Assembly (NCBI RefSeq): GCF_965638725.1
Contig: NC_134950.1
Coordinates: 145,753,636-145,817,635 of the forward strand
Source of the DNA: Aptenodytes patagonicus
Lineage: Eukaryota; Chordata; Aves; Sphenisciformes; Spheniscidae
Reading direction: 5' to 3'
DNA length: 64,000 bases
Part shown: in pieces, positions 11,601-26,200 of the stretch
Layout: each line of letters starts with the position of its first letter
Position numbering within the stretch: the first letter of the stretch is position 1
Position numbers and translations under genes: made by a program
Notes under the pieces: model-generated
The model's input: the letters and a program-made list of their open reading frames with translations, nothing else
The model's database searches: none
What the model was told of the DNA's origin: nothing

Positions 11601-13900
11601 TTGTATACACCATAAAGGTCTACATTCTCATGTTTCTTTCTGTGCCATGTATATTGTGCTCACTTTGTACAAATAGAGTAAATGTGGTTTTTACTTAGAC
11701 CATCAAAGAGTCTACCAATTTCTTCTGCCTTCCAGGACAGAATTAATCTCAAATCATAGAGAATGGAGTTGGATGGCTGAATTATAGCCAAGCAGAATTT
11801 GGACTGCTGTGCTCAATAACACTGTCTGTATATGCTCCAAAAAATAGAACTGGAATTTTAAGTGGGTGTCTGCTGCTGAATTATACGTAAAGACATCATG
11901 GTCAGAAGGAGGGCCTCAAACTCCAGATGCCTGAACAGAAAATAAAGACGACATAAAGATAACATTTATTTTTTTTAATTGCTGAATGTAAAGATTTCTG
12001 CTATAACATGTATAAATTCTAGTATTCTTTGCAATTGCATTAGTGAATCTTGGCTGGCTAATTAATATGACATTGCTGTTTGTTTGCATCCCTAAAGGTG
12101 ACGATGTTGGCTACATGGACTGCCATGCTAAAAAATGTGGACAGCAAGACTGACTGTGGCATTTGCAGAGTAAAGATGCTAGCGTCTGAGTAAGACCTTT
12201 TTTTCAAATAGATTATTATAAATAAAATTGATCTGATAATTAGAGCAGAAGGTGCAGTGGCCAAAATAGAACTGATGAATAATTTGAATAGTTACGTTCA
12301 CTGTTGCTCATAGAAAAACAGCTGATAAATACTCCTTAAAACCACTTATGTAAAGGTAAATCATTCTTACGTAGTGAACAATTATGTAAAAACCCCCAAG
12401 ACAAAATCCACCATCTTTTTTCCAGTATCTTGTGGTGGATATGACGCTTTCTGTTTGGATGAGAATAGCACTACAGTCTGAATCCTGAAGATTATATATT
12501 TGCAGTACTGAACATCTACCTGGATATATTAAATATTTTCTTGCTTATATTCCATTTATCTGGATATTCATGCAAATGACCTGAAAAGAAAAAATATACG
12601 CAAAACACCTTCTCAAGTTCGTATTTCACTGCAGAAGGGATTTCTGTGGAGATCAAGACCTGCATAATTTTAAAATAGCACCATCCTGTTAACAATTAGC
12701 TTTAACATTTTGTTGGTGAGATGTAACCTTAAGTATCTATGAAGAGTTGAGGAAAAAAGGGCTTTGCAGTTAAGTTAGGAAACATTTTTTCTTTACTCCA
12801 TTATTCTATTTTCAGTAATTTTTTGTGAACAACTTAAATTGTTTCATGTGATTATGTATTTGGAGAATAGTATAAATACTATACTTGCCTGTTTTTGAAG
12901 TGGAATGAAAGCCTATCATTGCAGAAAGTCAAGCCTTCATTCATTTCTTTGCCCTCATACAAAGACTGACAGCAAACACAGCTTTATGCAGTATTTACAG
13001 GGGATCCATCTCCTCCTTTTGATGCACACCTTGTGCTTTACTCTTCAGTTAAAAGGATAAGATGGTAAAAATGACACTCAGTTTTGCATCATCACTGGCT
13101 ACTCTACATCTTTCAAGTTTCCACATCTGGCTGATCTACAGAAGAGCAGTAAGGACAATAATCAGTATATTGTCTAATTCTGAGTAGATTGTCTAGACAA
13201 TTTTTAGTAAAGAAACTAGCTATCATTGTATCTGTGTTTGGCTTCCATTCTTACCAGCCTCCATAAGTATTACAGTGGGATGCCCTGTGTGTGCTGTGAG
13301 AGGGGAAGAGAAGGAGGAGAAAGTAATAGTGAAATTGGCCTTGATAAACAGGTCTCCGAAACTGGGCTGTGGGGTGTCTGATTTTGAAGCATATTGTTGT
13401 GATTTTAAACACTTCAGAAAGTATGTTTTAAATTTGTATATCTATTAGTATGTTCGAGCTGCCATAAAATCAAAAATCTCTCTTGTGATACTCAACGATC
13501 TTAGTAAAACTCAGTAGTTGCTCATTGCAGCATATGCAGCAACACCACAGCAGGAGGTGATGGGAAGTGCCTTGCAGTGACTAATCCAACTTTGTACATA
13601 AGATTTTAGAAGCTCTCCAGCATCTTGGCATGCTTGTTGGAGGAAGCTAATTAAATTACTTTAACAATGAACAGAATAGTTTAGTGCCTGTTAATGTAAC
13701 AGAGGCAGTCTGGAATTTCCTGGCGACAATGGAGACTGGATAATAAGTGGCACTTAAGTAACACTAATTAACAGGATCTTCCTCAAAAATTAGTCCCCCT
13801 ACTCTCTTTAGCACCACTATTTGTAATGACAAGGCATTACTCTTTACAAAAAACAAGCGCACAATATGGCTGTAGCAATTAAGACAAAATTGTCTATTTT
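8689..13900. other. Intergenic region between GATAD1 and ANKIB1
   Basis: About 5.2 kb of moderately AT-rich sequence with no coding exon, CR1 or LTR that I recognise. All open frames are short and none resembles a known protein. It lies upstream of GATAD1 and downstream of ANKIB1, so distal regulatory elements are possible but cannot be identified by eye. Confidence 0.55.
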
Positions 13901-16513
13901 AGATTTTGTTTTCAAAGCTTAATGAATATAGGTACCTTATATTTACAAATCAAAACATTCAACTTACTATATGGTCCCCAGCTAATCTGGCACAGGACTG
14001 AACATATCCTAAAAATGTCTGTCATCAGTCTTTTCTGCTACTGTAAGTCTAAGAGACAGAACGGAATTAGTTTAAGTAATAAATGTTTAATCAAAGAATT
14101 TTACATATTATTAACAGCATTCATTTGGCCAAACATCTACATGGTTGTAGTATCCTACTTGTATATAAAGTGGGAATGTATCAAGTATAGACTATGAAAG
14201 TGCAAATAACAATTCAAGGTTAGAGTAATTTTTTTACATTATAAAATTAACAGGTTTACAAAATAGTCTTGCCAAACCTTATTTTTGAATTGTAAAGTCA
14301 ATGACTATGGTGTTAAAATAAGTACCAAGAAAATACAAATTTAATAGGCTAATTTCATGCTCATAAGAGTAACACGGAAACAATGGATATACTGCACAAC
14401 CTAACCAAATTACAAAAAACCAGAACCCACAAACTTCACTATCTTCACAGAGAGCACTCTTACATATCTTACTGTAACTTTGCAAGACATCTCAATGCAA
14501 TACACAATCTTTTTGTGAGAATCTTTCTATTCAGAAATTACAATTCAAGGAAGCTATGTGAGTTGAACTACTTTCAGACCAATTCATGATGATAGTTCAT
14601 GAAGAACTGTTTTAGCTGAAGGATTTTATACCATAGAACAATTTAAAATAGGTATTTTTAAAGATGTCCAAAGGTTCATGATCATGTCAGGAGTAGGGCG
14701 CCTAGAGGAAAAGCTGGAAAATGATTTGAGACTATTCTATTCCATTCTCTCTAAAGATGCTTGCAAAATGAACTAGATTTTTATGGGGTAAGGGTAAAAT
14801 ATTGTTATTTCATTTTTTACTAATATGAACCTTGTGACTGCAAGGTTCAAAAGCTGGATTTGCATGAATTAGTTACCAAAACACTCACTTGAACTCACAG
14901 TAATCAATACATAAACTTTGCTATCATGACACTTGCCTATACACACTCAGTAGTAATAAACTTTTATATCATATCAACAAATCTCTGGTAACAGTTAAGC
15001 AAAACTTAAAATGGAGTGTATGTAATTTGCTTATGTTATGACAAGTTTTGATTATATGTAATTAAAACAGCCATTTCAACAACTTACTCTAGTTGTAATT
15101 ACATACTGTACCATTGTATCTCACTAACTGTAGATTGATGCTTTTAAGCAAATCTAAAACCAGTATTTTTTTTTTTTCACGGTACAACAACTAGGAAAAG
15201 GGGGTTTTGTGGGTTGTATTTTTTTTTTTTTTTTTTTTTTACACTAAACAGTAATCACATAGCAAATGAATATTGTGCAACTGAACAAATACCTAGCAGT
15301 GTTCTGTTTATGCAAAAACACTGACGGAACATTTATTTACTGTAAAGGCAAGGCCATGGGTGGTTTTATGGAGGTCTTTGCAATTGATAGCATAGTTACT
15401 CCAGAACAGACACTGAATTTGAATTACTTGTTTAACTGTGGCAACTATCCAGTTGGGTTAGGCAAAGGCACCATAACATGTTGAGCAGAATGTGTTATCC
15501 GAACTTTAATTGTGGGACTGGCTAATATATGAAAATTCTGTATTCCTGTATTTTTATAAAATGTTATCATTAAAAGTAATTGCACTATTAGTGCATAGAA
15601 TGCTTTGTAGAATTATGAAAACAAAGAACTATGATTGCACTTCCATTAAAGTGTCTCTTAAAATACAGCATAGCTGTTGCTAACTCACTGTATTTTAATA
15701 TTTAAAGTAACTGTTTAACAGCAGCATTAGGTTTTATTAACTTAAGATACAGGCTACATTTAATTAAATGCAGTCACCATGGCAACACACGCCAGTTAAA
15801 TTTAGAGAAGCAATGCTACCCAGTGGTTTCGTTCACTGCTAAGAATTGCGGGATTAGTTTGATAGAGTAACACTGCACTGTTTCGGTAGGCTACTGCCAA
15901 CTAACTATTCACAGTTTGGCACATTTGGACTGTAAATAGACATGAAAAAATCTTTGATTTTAATGGGAAAGAATATCCCCTAAAACTTGTTCCTGGAGCA
16001 GTACTAAAGAGAAGCATTAAATACCTCCGTTCACACTGCTAACAAAAATGAAAAATGAGTAAGGAAAAGTTATGGAAAACAAAACTAAAACGCAAATGAA
16101 TTGCTAATGTTATTTTGGTGAAAGAATGAGTTCTACAAAACGGAATAAACTATTTCCTAGGAAAACCAACCAAAATAATCAGTGTAAGCCTTTAATCCGT
16201 ACTTTCAAGTTAAGGATCATCAACCTAAGGCTAAACAGATGCTGCATTGTATTAGGAATGTGGAATACAACCTACTTATTCCTTTTTCTTGAGAGCAAAA
16301 AGGCAAGAACTACCTAATTAAATGCAAAGGATATTCCTTGAAAGGTTCACATTATTATAAAGAACTACAATTCAAGAGAACTCCTAAATATCTGTTGTTA
16401 CGTCAGTGGTTACAACTGAGCTGTAATTATGTGGATCAAAGCCTCCATAATGCTTACTCCACATACTGTACCATCTGTCACCGCCATTCATTTACTCCAG
16501 ATTTAGTTTTTAT
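13900..16513 (-). other. ANKIB1: Probable ANKIB1 3'UTR
   Basis: AT-rich, apparently repeat-free sequence directly after the ANKIB1 stop. The length is inferred from the long 3'UTR of mammalian ANKIB1; the true cleavage site is not identified. Minus-strand AATAAA hexamers occur at 16514-16509 (overlapping the stop), near 15734 and at 15337-15332, and an ATTAAA lies near 14090. A 22-base T run lies at 15219-15240. Confidence 0.45.
15219..15240. repeat. Poly(T) run, 22 bases
   Basis: A pure T run on the plus strand, with a shorter T run just upstream at about 15166. On the ANKIB1 strand it is an A run inside the probable 3'UTR and could cause internal oligo-dT priming in cDNA data. Confidence 0.9.
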
Positions 16514-17266
16514 TCATACCAGATGCACATGTTCAATCCATTCACTTGAGGTTTGAGGAGTCTGACTTGAAGTATCTCCTGAAGCATCCAGGGCACTAGT
16601 TACCTCCCTGTTATCATCACCACTTTGTGATACCGTTTCACCTGGAATAATGTTTTCTTCAGAAGTGCTTTCCTCTGTTTGGGTTCCTCTGCCTTCGTTT
16701 TTGAGTGCATCCTCAAATAGTGCATGCTCTTCCTGAGGCTCCAGCCCTGTGTCTATAAGATTTGGTTGCCCTGCTGACCCATCTTCAGTACTGGGTTGCT
16801 GTGAATCCTCATCCATTTCTGTACTTGTTGAGGGGATCAGAGCAATACTCTGTGGGTTCATGTCATGAAACCAGGCCATAATATTTCCAAGTAGATTTTC
16901 ACTGGTATTGGGATCTTGACTGCTGGAATCAGCATCACTAGAAGTTGAGTATAATCCACTTCTTGTATCGCTGCAGGGGTGTGAATGAAGACGATCAGCT
17001 GAAAAAGGATCACTGCCTGCACCTAGTCTCATCAGACTGTCACCAAGTTCTAACAGCTCAGAGCTGCTCAAAGCGCCTCTTGGGTTATCTATACTTATGC
17101 GAGCAGAGTCCAGTCTTGTAGGCAAAGAGGTACCTATTGCTCCTAAAGATGCCTCATTATTTAGAAAGTCTCTAGTTTCTTCATCTATGGCCAAGCCAGA
17201 TTCTTGTAATGATAACTGAATAGCTAGCAGGATGTTTGGGTCATCTTCATCCAAAGAACTCAGAGC
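16514..17266 (-). CDS. ANKIB1: ANKIB1 exon R: terminal coding exon with UIM
   Basis: 250 codons plus TGA. Begins [20 protein letters not shown], whose acidic run followed by A-x3-S matches a ubiquitin-interacting motif. Most of the rest is acidic, Ser/Thr-rich and probably disordered, with [19 protein letters not shown] as a conserved island. It ends in EHVHLV. The stop overlaps an AATAAA hexamer. Confidence 0.96.
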   Translation of the reverse strand, partial: ALSSLDEDDPNILLAIQLSLQESGLAIDEETRDFLNNEASLGAIGTSLPTRLDSARISIDNPRGALSSSELLELGDSLMRLGAGSDPFSADRLHSHPCSDTRSGLYSTSSDADSSSQDPNTSENLLGNIMAWFHDMNPQSIALIPSTSTEMDEDSQQPSTEDGSAGQPNLIDTGLEPQEEHALFEDALKNEGRGTQTEESTSEENIIPGETVSQSGDDNREVTSALDASGDTSSQTPQTSSEWIEHVHLV

Positions 17267-20200
17267 CTGTGGAAATACATAAGGTTGCTTTCAGAATAAA
17301 ACTTTCATCTTGTTACATATTTTGGATTAAATGTAATTTGGGCTCAAATCTGAAATTCATTCATTATTCCTACACGTCATTTATCAGAATCAATTTCTAC
17401 TGGCACAGTTGACAACAGAATTTAAAAGGTGACTATTGTTACATTAGTGATTGTTCAGCAATTCTTACTGGTGTGAATGTATAATTTGTTGTCCTAGATT
17501 CTCCCTTTCTCATTGAAGTATTAAGAAAATTTGCAGAGAGACAAAATGACACAGAAAAGCAGAGCAGAGGAAGGCAAGCAAAGCAGAGAGAATGGAAAAG
17601 AGATTAGGGGAGATACCTGAAGAGAATCCTGGTTTTCAGAGTGACTGACAGGGGTATAGTCATGAAGCGAAGAGCTGTGCAGAATACCCATAGAAGCTGA
17701 ACTCACCATGGAGGTGCCATGTCTTCTACTACTGCCACCTTCCTGAGTGTCTGTTTGGGCAATTGAAACAAAAACGGTTGAAGAACCAGTGAGGAAGCCT
17801 TCTCCACTATTATTTACTGACAGAATCTCTTCCTTCCTTTTGGATTCCAGCTGTGTAATTTTACTCCTTTTTTCACTCTGAATGAAATAATCCAAAACAC
17901 TCCTTCCACACCAACTCTTACACAGTGGCAAAACGCCAGTCCCTCTGTTTTAGGAGTGACTGCCTGGTTCATTTGTGCCTTTCTGCTCTCAATACCCTTC
18001 TTCTCTTTGAAAGGATGGGTTATGCCATCAGGAGCATGAGCCCGTTGGCAGAAGGGGCAAAGTGCTTCTAAGGCACATCCATGATTTATGGAAAGTCCTG
18101 AAAGATACTGCACATGGACACAATACAGGATGCATTTACAGGTGGACTACAACCAAAGTTTGCCCGTTTCTCTGTTCTTTCAAAGACAACAACTCAGCTG
18201 TAATGTTAACATTACATTAATTTTTACCATAACATTGCAGCACAATTAAGAGTAGAGTCGTTAGTGTATACCTCAGCAATCACTGACATTGCTGTTTTCT
18301 TAAAACAACCAACAAAAAAATAGAAGTAAAATGCTGTTCCCAGAAAAATTGCTCTGTAATAAAAATAAATTTAACTCTCTTGACTTTGAAAAATGGAATT
18401 TTCCACTTCAAAACTCAAAATGAAATAAGGTGAGATAAACTAATTCTCTCTTGCATGCTTTAACATTATGCACTGGTCATCACTACAATATCCAAGTGCT
18501 CAGGCAAATTCTAGTCCTCAAACTAACAAGATCGTTTTGCATTTTACTTGTAATAGGGAAGGGCCAAAGCTCACCAAAATTCTTTTTACTGTTTCTAAAA
18601 TAAAGAATGCATTTGTTTATTTCTCCTCAGTAAAGGAATTCTCCTTTTGTTTTTAAAGGACAAGCTATGCATAGGACTTAAGTTCATGAGACACAGAGAT
18701 GAGAGTTTGTGCAGCATGGCTTAGAGACCAAGCACACAACTGGCAGCTCTGAAGAAACAGCGTCACAGTATGATTTGGATTCAAGCTATTTTTGTACCTT
18801 TGCAAAAGCTCCTGGCAGAATGGAGACAGCCCAGACAGCCAAGTTACAGTGACCTTAAGCGACGGCACTACCAGCCGTAGCGCTGCTTATAAGAGCAGCA
18901 CGCTGGAAGTGGTAGCCCGTGCCAACTTGTTTCCTGGCTGTCTTTGCCAATACAGGAGTTTCTGAGCAGGGTTTTGGAATACAGCCTTATGACTATCTTC
19001 CAGCAGGCCTGTAGCAGGGAAACCTCTTCTACACTCTTTACGCACAACTGGTCTTTTTAATTGGCATAAAAGAGCTGGTATAAAGATAAGACTGTCATAT
19101 GAAGTATGAGCTCTTCAAAATTTCTTCAGAAAAACAAACCTGCTCTAAATAGCTGAGGAGTCATTAGTGGGAAGATCAATGCATTTCTCTTTAAAAAGAG
19201 GAGCAGCCACAATGAAGTCAGCAACACTTCACAGAATCATCATAGAATACCAGGTTGGAAGGGACCTCAAGGATCACCCGGTCCAACCTTTCTTGGCAAA
19301 AGCACGGTCTAGACAAGATCGCCCAGCACCCTGTCCAGCCGAATCTTAAGACTGTCCGATGTTGGGGAATCCACCACTTCCCTGGGGAGGTTATTCCAAT
19401 GGCTGATTGTTCTCATTGTGAAAAATTTTCCTCTTGTGTCCAATTGGAATCTCCCTAGGAGTAACTTGTACCCATTACCCCTCGTCTCTTCCATGTGACT
19501 CCTTGTAAAAAGGGAGTCCCCATCTTCTTTGTAGCCACCCTTTAAATACTGGAACATGGTGATAAGGTCTCCCCTAAGCCTTCTTTTCTCAAGGCTGAAC
19601 AAACCCAGTTCTCTCAGCCTTGAGAAAAGAAGGCTTAAGGGAGATCACATACAAAAATGCAAAAGTAAGCCTTTATGTTGTATCCTGGTAAATACAGCAA
19701 TGTATTTGAAACTTCTTTAAAGTGCATCCACAGAAGAACAAACACTGTGGTCACTACTAGCAATTTCTGAAGTAGGAAGAGAGAAAAAACAGCCCCAGGC
19801 AGGAACATACCTAATGTACTTTCACTGGGGTCATCAGGATCCGGAGTATTGCTCAGTAAACTGTGCATGTCTCCACGTCGACGCTGTCTATGCCTCCTCC
19901 GATACTGAAATTCAGCATATTCCTGCATAAACCAAAGGTTACAAAATACAGGGCAGCATGCAGTAATATTTTTCTGATGTAACGAGCACCACATTTTTAT
20001 AAAAAATGTGTGATTTTATAGGTTTATTATAAAATCACCTGTTCTCAGAAAAATAAATTGCAAGTTACATCATGCAATGCTTAAAAGAAATAATAAAAAA
20101 AAAATCCAAGGTAATCCTAAATCTATAAAATAATGACTTAGCAAAGAAAAATACTTGATGTATTACCAACATTTTAATACTTGCAATCTCCCTTTTTAAA

Positions 20201-23200
20201 GAATTCCAAGTACACATTTTTTGTTTAAAAGCTTTGATGCCAAAACTTTACATACACACATATCGACACACTTTTTAATAAATATACCTAGTGATTTTAG
20301 AACATAAAAACAATTAGTCTGAATTAGACCAATAGATTACTTCAGGGTCCCTGTTGCCAGCAATGGCCAGTAGAAAACAACCTTTGGAAGACGAAAGAAA
20401 GCTGGCAGACATACACCGGGACTTGTTATACTTTTCCCAGCCTCCAGGACACTATGGCTCAGGAACTTCTTAAGCCACAGCTGATACTCTTCTACTGAAC
20501 GGTCTTTGATGGATTTTTATTCCATTAATTACAAATCTCCTCTATTTTTGTCTAACTTGAGCTGCTGCTGAGCCATACCATATGGATTTGAACTCCTGCA
20601 GCCTGTAATTTCTCACGTTGTGTGTATTTACCAAAGACAGTTTATATAACATTTATGGAAAAGGCTCACTTTTGGCCACATCAAGCTAACATCCCAAGGG
20701 TTAATTATCTTAATACTTGGAAATAAATGTTTTGATTTCCATACCTTTCCTAATATTAAGAAACTAATTTTATGCTTGAAGGCAAATTTCCAAGCGTTCT
20801 GGTTAGTACAGCTGACGCTGAACCTGACTGTGCAGGTAAGATCTCTTGTAAGATCCCTTGTTAATCTCAGTTATTCATTTACACAAGGCAATAAAAACAT
20901 ACACACAGGTACTAGCTCTTCTCTTCGGAAAAGAATATTGCTATTTTCCTCCCTAAGCCCCAGGCTGGGAAATCTGTTATCCAAAGGCTTCACTTGGCCA
21001 AATGACTTGGGAAAGATAACATTACCATTAGCTTTCCTTTCTTACATTAACCCTTCATCCTAAAATATCTCAACGTCTAAAGTATCTAAAATTCAAATCC
21101 AGAAGTGTCATTTCTCTTACACAATGGCCTTATTAATTTTGATGGTATTATGATGGCATGTTGTCTTTCCATGAAGTGTTTCAGACCGAGTTCTTATGCG
21201 TAACGACATATGCAAGCCAAAAAGAATAGTCACAAAATGATCAGTGTGGGCAGATTTTTATCTATGTAAGAAGATCCATGAAAATTGTAAGAACATAAAA
21301 ATAGCTGTACTGGACCAGACAAAAGGTCCATTTAGCCCAATATTCTGTCTTCAACAGTGGTTAGTAGTAGATGCTTGTTAGCCTATGGAACAGCATAAAA
21401 ACCAGGGCAAACATGAAGTGATTCTTCTGTAAAATATTCTTCCAGCTCCTAGGGAGCTCAAGGATTTCCTAAATGGAAGGCGGCACCCCAAACAACACAA
21501 AATCAAATCTTGATATGAAACAACATAACTGAATTATTTTAAAAATATGTAATTATTTAACTATGAATTGGATAAGGAATAATGAGAAGTGATCACTGAA
21601 CACTGAGATTTATTAGTCATTTCAGATCTTATCTCTTATCTGTTTGCAATAAAATCATAGATTTTACCAATAGCCATTTAACTTTTGGTTGCTTTTTAAC
21701 CTTTAGAAAGATATCTTGGTTACTACTGATAAAATTTTATTTCTGATTACTTGGAACAATTTTATACATGTGAACAAAAGAAGTTTTAATTTTATTGGGT
21801 AGGAACATCATAGTTTCACATAATGGTCTACAACAAGCAGTGTTCCTTGCTAAAACCAGTAAGATTTTGTTTTCTGTAATAATCTGGTATTCACAGACAT
21901 TCTACTACTTGTCTGTAAAAGTACGGCTCTTTGTCAAAAATTTTGTAGTGAAATTCACTAAAATAAACAAAGATGACCATTATTAATTCTAGAAAATTCC
22001 TTTAGCATAGGTGGTTGCAAGTATCCTTGATAGCTATGTAGCAAAGAAACCAACTTACATCATACAGTGCCACATTTAGGCAAATCACAAAAACTCATAA
22101 GCAATCATCTAAGCACGACTGCAATGGCACCTACTGCTAAACAGCTTATCAATATATTTCTTATCAGCTTTTTCTCATAACCAGTTCCACTGATGATACA
22201 GTAACATCACAATGGGTTTGATATTATCAAGTGTGGAATTATTTCGAAGGGAAGGACTAGAGGAACTAGACAGGAGAAGCAAGTTGATCTTTTGTAGAGA
22301 AGCAAGCTATTTTCTCACCAGCGTGATGCTCACCAACAATAGCAAAGGAAATATATAGAAAAAGTACATGGCATTTTCCAGGATGCTTTAAAATGACTAG
22401 CTAGAAAGAAAACAGCACCAAGGAAACGTTGAAATGAAGTTTCCTTCCTCACTGAATGCTTTAATCTAATGTTCTCAAAATATTAAATAAAAATTAAGAT
22501 GATAAAGGAAAGCTTTATAGGAAGCTTCTCATATTTTAGTGCAGCGTCTTAACAATTATTTACTCTTTCCCCTATATAGATAGTGGAATATTAACTTTAA
22601 AAATTGTAATTTTCATTCTTGGTTAAGTAGCAGAAGTTCATCTCATTTGAATATGTAATTTCCATCCTGCTTCAATATATAAAAATAAAAAGAAACATTT
22701 CAAATGGCCAACAATATTTAGGTGTATGCCTGTATGTTTTTGTTGGATTGTTACAGAAGGACGGAAATTTCTTAGACTTTTTGTCAAATTCTGCTGAACT
22801 GATGTTGCATTCAGAAGTAATCTACACAATTTCATATATTTATTCCTTGAAGGTTCCCCAGCACATAGACACCAGTTTATATACAATTTTAAAACTGGTT
22901 ATGTACTTGGAAAATGATGAATACAACATAGCTTGTCTAATGCCACCTTAAATAGCTATAGCCATGTTAGAGGCATTGTTTAGAGTCATTGCACAATTAG
23001 CTATGCATATATTTCCTTCTATTGTGAAATAAATAAAATGGTAAGCTTAAATCAACTTGAAATGCTTTGAATCAAAATAAGGAAGCTCTTCATGCAGATT
23101 GCAATCATACCTGTGTTTCTAGAATATGCAGAAGTTAAAAAAAATAAAAAGAAATAGTTTACCTCGGGGGATGCAAATCCTAAATATTCCCAATCCCATG

Positions 23201-26200
23201 TTCCACCAGCAAAGCTATAAAATGAAGAGATATACCATAAAGTTTAGAAGTAGAACAAAGTATGAACAACCTCCAGAGCTTCAAAACCTATCAACATCTA
23301 AAAGTAGTGCAACTGTAACTCCCTAAACTTAACAAGTCTTCTGCTTTCATTCTTACCTCAAAATTCATTTAGAAAACCATACAATTAAATTGTTGACTGT
23401 TCCAGAACTGCTTGATATTTTTAGCAAATACTTATAGATTTTTGGAGTGTACCAGGTATTTAGCGACAACCTTGAAGGAGAACAGTGAAATGGAAGCCAC
23501 GACATCTAATCATTAATATATCACAAATGGGGAAGCAATTTAGGCTGCAACATACAGAACAGTGATTCTCAAATACATTTTTCCTCAGTGAAAAGCTGTA
23601 ATTCCACAAGGATCAAATGTCTAACAGAACATCACTATCTGGTGATTTACAACCACCACGTTTATCAGCTCCACTTTACCTCTCTGTCAAAGAATGACAG
23701 TGGATTCACCCACTTCGGCAGATATCAGTGAACTTTTTTGACTTGCACAGTATTTTGTTTGGATTACCTGCGCCTGGGTGCTTCTGGCGAGTCTGCAGGA
23801 GCAACACCACGGGCCACAGAGGCCAGGAACTCTTGCCGTTTCTGCTGCACAAGACAAGCTGCACGGATGATTTTATGGCGAGGAGTCCGAAGGTAAGGCC
23901 TGTTCACTTTCTGTGCAAGGTCTTCAGTGACCATTTCTAGGTCTGTCTGCAATAGTTAATAAATACAGAATAAAATAATTTTACAATGAAATGAAAAGCG
24001 GGCAGAGCTCTACACGATAAATACTGAGCAGAATGATATCCATTTTCCTGGAAATACCATTTGAAATACCAAAATACCCCAAAATGACTGTCCTTCTAGC
24101 CTACCCTTTTACTGACCTAAATGCTGTCCTCCAGCTTCGAGCAGGGCTTCCCTGCAGTCACACATATTGAACATCTTCAGGGGCCCTAAAGGAAAGGGAA
24201 GGAGGCAGCAGACCCTGCTGCTGATGCCAGTCCCTCCCAGGTACTCCCCCAATTTTGCCCCCACCCACTTGTCAGACACATTAGTAGGGACAGACAGGAA
24301 AGAGGCGCCAGAGGAGATGAAGACTGAAGCTAAAATGTTATCCTCAGAAAGCAGATCAACAGTAAATAATTTTCTTTCTTTCCCCTTCCACCTGTCCTTA
24401 TCCCTTTCCTTTTTCAGCAAAGTGGTCTGTTTCATTCATTCTAAAATTGAACTAAAAGCTACTGTGTTGCAGAGTAATAAAAATGCACTGATTTTCCAAA
24501 CTTGGTTACAAATACAAAATGGATATATCAGTTTTACACTACAAAAATGGCAAAAATAGTATTACAAAAATAATAAATAATATTTTTATTTACATACATA
24601 ATAATAAAGAATATTTATTATTAATAATAAGTAATTTTGTAACATTACAAAAAATATTACCAAAAAAGAGTAACATTAGAAAAGCAAAACATATGCATGT
24701 ATTACCTGCATAAGTTCAAATATTTCTTTCTTTGTGCTTTTAGGCTCCAAAAAGAATCCATATGGATAAGAACACTTAAGAATGCGGCGAGTTTTTAGAA
24801 GCTCTTGCACTGCATCTTCAATGAATGTGGTATCAGGACAGCCTCCCTCAGCTGTAAGATGAAACAAGCATTGTGCAAATATTTTCCTGCTGATGTCAGC
24901 ATTTCTTTTAGCGTAAGAGTTTTCCTCCAAAATAAAATTTACGTGCATGCCAGTTAAATATTTTGCAAGCAAACAGCAGCAGGTTCTCAATGACTACACA
25001 GTGCTCTTACTAAAAGAAGTAAGCACAGAATATTAGCTTCTCCCTTACTAATGCTACTTTCTCCTTGAGTCTTTGGAATAGATAAGATTTACTGTACATT
25101 TAGCTTTCATCCACTGCTTATGAATTCTATTACTGGAGGGATCACATCACACAGCAGACTGATGTGAGCTCTATGCGAGCTAAAAAAAAGGTTTAGCCAT
25201 AACAGAGTTGACTTGATTTCAAATCAAATTCACAGATCACAGCAAATACTTACTTCCACTGAGAGCTCTACTCAACTGCTCCATCTTTTCTTTGGCTGTT
25301 TTTAGAAGGCGCTGTTCTAACTAGAAAGAGAAAATAAATAAAATACAGTAAGATAATTATTTTTGGATTAATAAAATAGAAACAAAAATCAGTAAAAATG
25401 GCTTGACCCACACCTGGTAGCTAAGTTCATGGTTCTTAAATCTTGTGTAATAGTGCATAAACCTATCAAGCTCTTGAAATCTTCTATGCTTCTTTTCAGC
25501 CTGGAAAATAATGGGGAAACAAAAGAAACCAAGATAAATCTTATGATTTAATTTAGCAATCACCATTAGATATAATTACATAACCATCTGTTTCTATTCC
25601 CACTATACATAAAACATTGTACACAATGCTGATGAGTGCCATGTAAGTAAAGAGACAAATGTCATTTCTGAAATTCACAAGTCTGCAAATACTGTAGCCA
25701 AAGAGTTGATACACTGTGTGTGCAAGCAGACTTTCCAAATGCCAAAATTAAGGCATGTCTTCTGTAGTGCACAGCAGCTAATTACAGTACCAGCATGCCC
25801 ATTTCACAAAAGGAAACCATGGCACAGAGAAGTAAAATGACTTGAGTAAAGTCACCAGTGGTTGTTACCAAAGCCAAAAGCAGAACCAAATCTTATGTTT
25901 CTATCCACAAATAAGCAGTGTTTCTTTTCTGTCTCTTTGATATACTTAAAGTCGTATTTTTCCATTTAAAACTCAGGTTAGGAAGAATTTTGATGAAACT
26001 TATCCTAAATAGAAAATTGCAGCCTTAGCACTATTTTTCAAACACACACATTCATTTGTTACCTCTACTGTCATCTCCTTGGACTGTTCCTCTACATGTT
26101 GAATAACCTCATAGCGAGTGCATCTGTAGTAGCCTCCAGTGGAAGAGCTGTGCTTCTTCCATTCTTCTAAGCATATCCAGCAAAAGTCATATTTGCACTT

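Larger units (their letters stand above)
17751..19810 (-). other. ANKIB1 intron between exons P and Q
   Basis: About 2.1 kb. It holds one CR1 (19229-19645). The rest is AT-rich sequence with no other feature seen. The neighbouring Q-R intron (17267-17616) is 350 bp with nothing notable. Confidence 0.8.
19923..23162 (-). other. ANKIB1 intron between exons O and P
   Basis: About 3.2 kb. It holds two old minus-oriented CR1 relics (about 20328-20660 and 21288-21480). The remainder is AT-rich with nothing recognised. Confidence 0.7.

Noticed and set aside
20776-21063. Plus-strand 95-codon open frame in the O-P intron
   Set aside because: No family resemblance and no splice or promoter context; the length is within chance expectation.
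24167-24559. Plus-strand 130-codon open frame in the M-N intron
   Set aside because: No recognisable motif, low-complexity Phe/Ser/Leu tail, and no sign of selection visible from one sequence.
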